A stretch of 64,000 nucleotides of DNA from Kaistella pullorum (GTDB lineage: Bacteria > Bacteroidota > Bacteroidia > Flavobacteriales > Weeksellaceae): contig NZ_JACSPS010000002.1 of assembly GCF_014837035.1 (NCBI RefSeq), positions 62,001-126,000 of the forward strand, written 5' to 3'. A model generated the notes under the pieces. That model worked only from the letters and a program-made list of their open reading frames with translations, was not told the DNA's origin and did not search any database. The translations under genes were made by a program, and so were the position numbers. Below, piece by piece: positions 59,319 through 64,000 of the stretch; the first letter of the stretch is position 1; each line of letters opens with the position of its first letter.

Positions 59319-61355
59319 ATGACGCTCTACCACAACAGAAAGCGCGCTACCTTCACAGCGGTTCTTACCAAATATTTCAGTTTCCAAAATGAAACGAAAT
59401 CACTGGAGCCGTTATCTGACCTTATGCTTCATCTGCGGCGCACACCGTTTGCCGAAATACTTGATTTTCTTCGGCATAACCCGGATATCACCGCCAATTT
59501 TGGCTTCTACCTTAATCATTTGTTTGATGGTAAACCGTTCAACCTTTCGCTCACGGAAGCCAATATACTTTCTGAAAACGCATTTTATCCGGAATTCAAG
59601 AAGAGACTTTTAGATAAAGTATTGCCTGCCGTAGAAAACGAAAACTCTGTTTGGGTGCTGGTAGATACTGCGTCGGTGCGGCCCATAAAAGACCTTGAAT
59701 ATTTTCGGAATATAAGTGAAGAGCAGTTCGATGAACTTTTTTTGCTGCTCGGTATAGATGATATCGTGGCCCGCCCAAAAGCTAAGCGTGAGATTCTGTT
59801 CTCCCTGAACATCCTTGCCTGGCGCGTGATCGGAAATGCGATGGATGCCGAAGTGGTGCACATGGCCCCGGAATACCGGCAGTTTGACAATCCGTTTTTG
59901 GCGCTGCAGAACGAACTCGATGTCCTGAATGAAAATTTTCTGGTGGATCAGGATTTTTTCCTGCATTCGCGCGATGAACTTTATAAACAGATCAAAGTTT
60001 ATTTAACGCAATGTCTTGAATTTGTAACGATTGCGTTTAAAAATTCCGAGAAATACGGCATTTCCGGTAAAATCAATCAGTCACTGATCAAAATTCGGCA
60101 GCAGCTGAACCGAATGACAGATATTCTGGAAATTCTGGTTGTAGATTCTGAAAAAGATGTATTAAAAAATTCCAAACAGCTGTTTTTTAACATATTAGAA
60201 TACAAAACCCACAAAAACAATCTCCGCGACCTGATTTCAGACAGCACGACGCTGATGTCGCATCTCATTACCAATCACACCGCCGAAACCGGTGCGCATT
60301 ATATCACGTCTTCTAAAAGTGATTATTTCACGATGTTTATGAAAGCGAGTGGCGGCGGAATCATTGTGGCGTGTCTTGTCATTCTTAAACTTTTCTACGG
60401 CACATTGCCCGGCAGTGATTTTTCGCATGCGGTACTGTATGCTTTCAACTATGCGATGGGTTTCATCATGATTTATCTGATGAACTTCAGTCTCGCTACC
60501 AAACAGCCGGCAATGACGGCAGCTACGATGGCGCGGGTGCTTTCAGAAGGTGAAAACACACGTAAGAACTATGTGGAATTTGCCCATTTGGTATCAAAGG
60601 TTTTCCGTTCGCAGTTCATTGCCTTCATGGGTAACGTTTTACTGTCTTTTCCGGTTGCACTGGCAATTATTTATGGTTTGGATGTGTTGTTCCAGCAAAA
60701 TTTTGCTGCTGAAAAAGCCACGAAACTGCTTACAGACCAGGATCCGTTCAAATCAAAAGCGATCCTGCACGCGTGTATCGCCGGTTTTTTCCTGTTTGTA
60801 TCGGGAATCATTTCGGGAAATGTAGGAAACAGCTCTGTGTATTATAATATTCCGAAGAGACTGGCGAAAAATCCTTTGCTCAATTATTTTCTCGGAGCGC
60901 GTACGGCGAAGGGAATTTCGAATTATTATGCCCGAAACTGGGCCGGAATTGTCTCAAATTTTTGGTTCGGGATCTTCCTAGGCGTCACCGGACCTATCGG
61001 AATTTTCCTCGGACTGGATTTGGACATCCGCCACATTACTTTTGCGGCCGGAAACGTAGCGCTCGGCTTTTACGGCAAAGGCTTTAATGTAGATTTATAT
61101 ACCGTGATCATCACGGTTACCACGGTCTTTTTGATCGGATTTTTCAATTTTGCGGTGAGTTTTGGCCTCTCCATCCTGTTGGCTTTCCGTTCGCGTAAGG
61201 TGGATTTGGGAGAGATGAAGGAGATTTCGAGAGAGATCTGGCGCTATTTTATGAAGAACCCGTTCCGGTTTTTCCTACCAATCCGTTCAGAACTTGATGA
61301 AACTACCAAGGACATGCTGAATTACAGAAAGGTTACAAAACCTGAAGGTCGATAA
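59319..61355 (+). CDS. Gcr-family large membrane protein
   Basis: A 678-residue protein of the family annotated 'site-specific recombinase Gcr' (COG4389). What is seen is a soluble helical N-terminal half (1-350) and a C-terminal half with about six or seven hydrophobic segments (345-365, 380-400, 435-455, 480-500, 545-565, 600-640). No tyrosine- or serine-recombinase catalytic motif is visible, so the family name is doubtful; it is an integral membrane protein of unknown function. Its end overlaps the convergent DUF721 gene by 23 bp. Confidence 0.82.
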   Translation: MTLYHNRKRATFTAVLTKYFSFQNETKSLEPLSDLMLHLRRTPFAEILDFLRHNPDITANFGFYLNHLFDGKPFNLSLTEANILSENAFYPEFKKRLLDKVLPAVENENSVWVLVDTASVRPIKDLEYFRNISEEQFDELFLLLGIDDIVARPKAKREILFSLNILAWRVIGNAMDAEVVHMAPEYRQFDNPFLALQNELDVLNENFLVDQDFFLHSRDELYKQIKVYLTQCLEFVTIAFKNSEKYGISGKINQSLIKIRQQLNRMTDILEILVVDSEKDVLKNSKQLFFNILEYKTHKNNLRDLISDSTTLMSHLITNHTAETGAHYITSSKSDYFTMFMKASGGGIIVACLVILKLFYGTLPGSDFSHAVLYAFNYAMGFIMIYLMNFSLATKQPAMTAATMARVLSEGENTRKNYVEFAHLVSKVFRSQFIAFMGNVLLSFPVALAIIYGLDVLFQQNFAAEKATKLLTDQDPFKSKAILHACIAGFFLFVSGIISGNVGNSSVYYNIPKRLAKNPLLNYFLGARTAKGISNYYARNWAGIVSNFWFGIFLGVTGPIGIFLGLDLDIRHITFAAGNVALGFYGKGFNVDLYTVIITVTTVFLIGFFNFAVSFGLSILLAFRSRKVDLGEMKEISREIWRYFMKNPFRFFLPIRSELDETTKDMLNYRKVTKPEGR

Positions 61356-61626
61356 AGTTTTCTGCGCCGAATTTATCCTGGAATTTATTTAAATAAAAAC
61401 TTTTCCGCAACCGGAAATCATTTTTCAGCATTTGAGATTTTATCCTGATTTTCAATACCTTCTGTTCCAGATCTACGGATTCTATCTCTTCGAAAAGCAC
61501 GTTGCTCAGATATTCTTCCAGAAAATCCTTCACCTCAAAAGCCAGCAGTTTATCTTCAAAACCATGAATTCTTGCAAATGATTTTACAAGTTCGCTGGCC
61601 TGAAATTCTCTTTTTTTCTTTTTCAC
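61333..61626 (-). CDS. DUF721 (DciA-like) protein
   Basis: A 97-residue basic protein with the DUF721 fold: 'LVKSFARIHGFEDKLLAFEVKDFLEEYLSNVLFEEIESVDLEQKVLKIRIKS'. Members in other bacteria (DciA) load the replicative helicase, and short forms are common in Bacteroidota; whether this short one does so is not shown. Single gene, converging on the Gcr-family gene. Confidence 0.82.
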   Translation of the reverse strand: MKKKKREFQASELVKSFARIHGFEDKLLAFEVKDFLEEYLSNVLFEEIESVDLEQKVLKIRIKSQMLKNDFRLRKSFYLNKFQDKFGAENFIDLQVL

Positions 61627-61815
61627 CCTTCAAAGATATGCCTTTCTGTGTTTTTAAATTTACCTTAAGTTAACCGCAGAAATGCCGTTTCGGTGCTGAA
61701 TTTGCTGGGATAGTAACATCTTTCACGGGATGTAATTTATTTGGTTTCAAGCCAATTAATCCTTAATATTGTTAAGGCCTGGCGAAGGTTTTCAAAACAT
61801 TAAAAACTTATATTT

Positions 61816-63084
61816 ATGAAGCCCAGCGTAATTTCTATTGTTCTCGGTGGTGGTCGCGGCTCGCGTTTATTTCCACTTACCTATTCACGGTCTAAACCTG
61901 CGGTACCTATAGCCGGAAAATACAGGTTAGTTGATATCCCGATCTCCAATTGTCTCAATTCCGGTTTCAACCGTATTTTGGTGCTTACTCAATATAATTC
62001 GGCTTCACTGAATTCACATATCAAAAATTCTTATCACTTTGATATTTTCAGCCGTGGTTTTGTGGATATTCTGGCTGCCGAACAGAATGTTGAAAGCGAT
62101 AAATGGTACCAAGGGACCGCTGATGCGGTGCGCCAGTCTATGAAGCATCTGACCAAATATGAATATGATTATATTCTGATTTTATCCGGTGACCAGCTTT
62201 ACCAAATGGATTTTCGCGAAATGATCGAATTTCACTGCCAGAACGAAAGCGATATTACGATCGCCACCATTCCGGTAAATGCTCATGATGCAACCGGCTT
62301 CGGAATTTTAAAATCTGATGAGCAGGGAAATATTACCTCATTTATTGAAAAGCCTTCCGCAGATCTGCTTCAGGACTGGAAATCGGAGGTTTCGGATAAA
62401 AGTAAACGTGAGGGTAAGGAATATTTAGCGTCAATGGGGATTTATGTTTTCAGCCGGAATATGCTTAAAAAAATGTTTGATGAAGATCCAGGTGATGATT
62501 TCGGTGGTGAACTGATTCCAAATGCCATCGGCTCGTACAAGATGATGAGTTTTCAGTACGATGGTTACTGGACGGATATCGGAACGATCCAGTCTTTTTT
62601 TGATGCAAACCTCGAACTGACTCAGGATTTGCCTAAGTTCAACCTCTTCAGCCGCTCACCGATCTACACCCGCGCGCGTATGCTTCCACCTTCCAAAATC
62701 CTGGGATCATATGTGAGCAAAGCCATTTTTGGTGACGGATGTGTCGTGATGGCTGATAAGATCGAAAATTCCATCGTGGGCAACCGCAGCCGAATCGATA
62801 AAGGGAGCACACTAATAAGCACGTATATGATGGGCGCAGATTATTACCAAAATACGGAAGAGCTTATGAACAATGAGTCTCAGGGCATCCCAAACCTTGG
62901 TGTTGGTAAATATTGCTATATCGAGCGGGCGATTCTGGATAAAAACTGCAGCGTCGGCGATAACGTTCGGATTTTGGGTGGGCAACATCTTCCGGACGGT
63001 GATTTCGAAAAATATTCCATAAAAGATGGGATTGTAGTCGTAAAGAAAAACGCCGTAATCACCTCGGGAACTACAATTCCTTAA
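61816..63084 (+). CDS. glgC: Glucose-1-phosphate adenylyltransferase
   Basis: Forms ADP-glucose from glucose 1-phosphate and ATP, the committed step of bacterial glycogen synthesis. The 422 residues carry the N-terminal nucleotidyltransferase fold 'VLGGGRGSRLFPLTYSRSKPAVPI', the substrate motif 'FGILKSDEQGNITSFIEKP', 'GGELIPNAI' and 'YDGYWTDIGTIQSFFDANL', then a C-terminal left-handed beta-helix. No other glg gene adjoins it; the GlgP-like gene lies about 11 kb upstream on the other strand. Confidence 0.95.
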   Translation: MKPSVISIVLGGGRGSRLFPLTYSRSKPAVPIAGKYRLVDIPISNCLNSGFNRILVLTQYNSASLNSHIKNSYHFDIFSRGFVDILAAEQNVESDKWYQGTADAVRQSMKHLTKYEYDYILILSGDQLYQMDFREMIEFHCQNESDITIATIPVNAHDATGFGILKSDEQGNITSFIEKPSADLLQDWKSEVSDKSKREGKEYLASMGIYVFSRNMLKKMFDEDPGDDFGGELIPNAIGSYKMMSFQYDGYWTDIGTIQSFFDANLELTQDLPKFNLFSRSPIYTRARMLPPSKILGSYVSKAIFGDGCVVMADKIENSIVGNRSRIDKGSTLISTYMMGADYYQNTEELMNNESQGIPNLGVGKYCYIERAILDKNCSVGDNVRILGGQHLPDGDFEKYSIKDGIVVVKKNAVITSGTTIP

Positions 63085-63140
63085 AATCCAGGGTGAATTT
63101 ACTGACCTTCATTCCCGGTTGGGCATCAGCTACTTTTTTG

Positions 63141-63148
63141 TATTTTTG
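63141..63148 (+). promoter_or_regulatory. -7 box for the last gene
   Basis: TATTTTTG, 5 bp before the ATG at 63154. Confidence 0.45.
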
Positions 63149-63153
63149 CGGCT

Positions 63154-64000
63154 ATGCGTTGGATTAAGATAATAATGGTCGCCGTAGTGATGGGACTTAT
63201 TTTTTATGTGATTTCGAAGAATCTTAAGTCCGAAGGTGAAACCTTTTCCGTACGCACCAATGTGAACCAACCACTTGACCGCGTTTACAGCCAGTTTAGT
63301 AATCTGCAGAACTTTGCCGAGTGGAATACCTTTTTTACGCAAAATCCTGATTTCCAGTTTCGTTTTTTCAGTCCTTATGAAGGACAGGGCAGTGCCATGA
63401 CCTACAAAAATTTAGCTGATGACGATGAATTCGGGGAAGTTTTCATCCGTTTTGCGATGCCGAAAAAAGCAGTTAGATATCATATTTACAGTGCTGATAG
63501 TGAGAAACCCGTAGTGCTGGATGTGAAATTTACACCTCAAATGAACACTACTGATATCTTGTGGAGTATAAATATTCCGGGAAAAGGATGGTGGGAAAGG
63601 TCCGGTAATCTTACGGCTGAAAATATGCGCTTTAATATTGATTCAAGTACAAAAAACCTTGCCTCAACGCTTGGAAATAAAGTGCAGAAAGAGCAGGAGC
63701 GGGAAAATATAAAATTCGATTCGCTGATCATTGAACAAAGCCCCGGAAGATTGCTTTTAGGCGTGAATGTCAGCACCCGCAATACAAAAGATTTGCTCTT
63801 CAAAAATATCATACTGAATCATAACAAAACGCTTAACTACATTACCAGCGATTTGGCCAAGAAAAATGACGAATACGGTGAACCTGTGCTGATCACCGAT
63901 GCAGACAGCTATACGGACAAAGAAGTATCTTACTATTATGGCATTCCGCTTTCAAAACGTATCGGTATTTCTGATAATAATTTTACTTTCCGCACCCTGC
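63154..64000 (+). CDS. Membrane-anchored SRPBCC-like protein (3' part outside window)
   Basis: The visible 282 residues begin with a helix 'MRWIKIIMVAVVMGLIFYVI' and a START/SRPBCC-like stretch 'VNQPLDRVYSQFSNLQNFAEWNTFF', then 'GQGSAMTYKN'. A second region from about residue 195 may be another domain, possibly of the GyrI/effector-binding type, but I cannot confirm this. It resembles polyketide cyclase/SRPBCC proteins of Bacteroidota. The stop lies beyond the window edge. Confidence 0.7.
   Translation, partial: MRWIKIIMVAVVMGLIFYVISKNLKSEGETFSVRTNVNQPLDRVYSQFSNLQNFAEWNTFFTQNPDFQFRFFSPYEGQGSAMTYKNLADDDEFGEVFIRFAMPKKAVRYHIYSADSEKPVVLDVKFTPQMNTTDILWSINIPGKGWWERSGNLTAENMRFNIDSSTKNLASTLGNKVQKEQERENIKFDSLIIEQSPGRLLLGVNVSTRNTKDLLFKNIILNHNKTLNYITSDLAKKNDEYGEPVLITDADSYTDKEVSYYYGIPLSKRIGISDNNFTFRTL

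Noticed and set aside
59319-61355. Functional site-specific recombinase
   Set aside because: The family label suggests it, but the protein is a multi-helix membrane protein without a recombinase active-site pattern, so I did not annotate it as a mobile element.
1-64000. CRISPR array
   Set aside because: No set of regularly spaced 20-40 base direct repeats and no cas gene was seen.

Overview
The window reads as a chromosome segment of a flavobacterium (Bacteroidota), most likely the Chryseobacterium/Kaistella clade of the Weeksellaceae. The grounds are Bacteroidota-type promoters (TAnnTTTG -7 boxes, often a few bases before the start codon), two proteins with type IX secretion sorting domains, a complex I operon with a short NuoG, a eukaryote/archaea-like prolyl-tRNA synthetase, DUF3667 and DUF349 proteins, and a DnaJ with half of its zinc finger. 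No phylogeny was computed.

Layout. 1-8407 is the minus-strand nuoA-nuoK operon for respiratory complex I (nuoK is cut by the window edge). 8486-20252 holds housekeeping and envelope genes: a GNAT protein, a membrane zinc peptidase, an IMPACT protein, ribD, a DUF349 protein, aroE, two secreted T9SS proteins, a LolC-like permease and rbfA. 20443-20991 has methylmalonyl-CoA epimerase and a CAU-anticodon tRNA. 21031-28760 is an AT-richer accessory island. 28831-31310 has a Crp/Fnr regulator, a GlcG-like protein, an exported HIU hydrolase and a META lipoprotein. 31470-53323 is core genome: prmA, two further methyltransferases, a ZIP transporter, a FadL-type porin, proS, an OmpA protein, mntH, grpE-dnaJ, a DedA protein, prfB, a GlgP-like protein and mtaB. 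53313-64000 holds a small membrane protein, mqo, gpsA, an M23 peptidase, tRNA-Arg, a metal-chelate binding lipoprotein, mtgA, a Gcr-family membrane protein, glgC and a partial SRPBCC-like protein.

The most interesting region is 21232-28331. It encodes a Vsr endonuclease diverging from a five-gene run: C5 cytosine methyltransferase, SNF2-type helicase, MORC/MutL-like GHKL ATPase, HNH endonuclease, and a 321-residue protein of unknown function. The last four are packed with a 5 bp gap or with overlaps. The unknown protein ends in a segment of about 80 residues that resembles the C-terminus of the GHKL ATPase, so the two may have diverged from a common module and may form a complex. I infer an ATP-dependent restriction-modification or anti-phage system. 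A broken glycosyltransferase gene lies on its left and a 5'-truncated, frameshifted gene on its right, which suggests replacement of older accessory DNA next to the tRNA.

Other points worth attention: the GlgP-like protein has threonine where the PLP lysine of glycogen phosphorylases is expected; a near-perfect inverted repeat lies about 40 bp upstream of the inferred start of the glcG-uraH pair, just after a Crp/Fnr gene; and a DtxR/MntR-like palindrome overlaps the mntH promoter.
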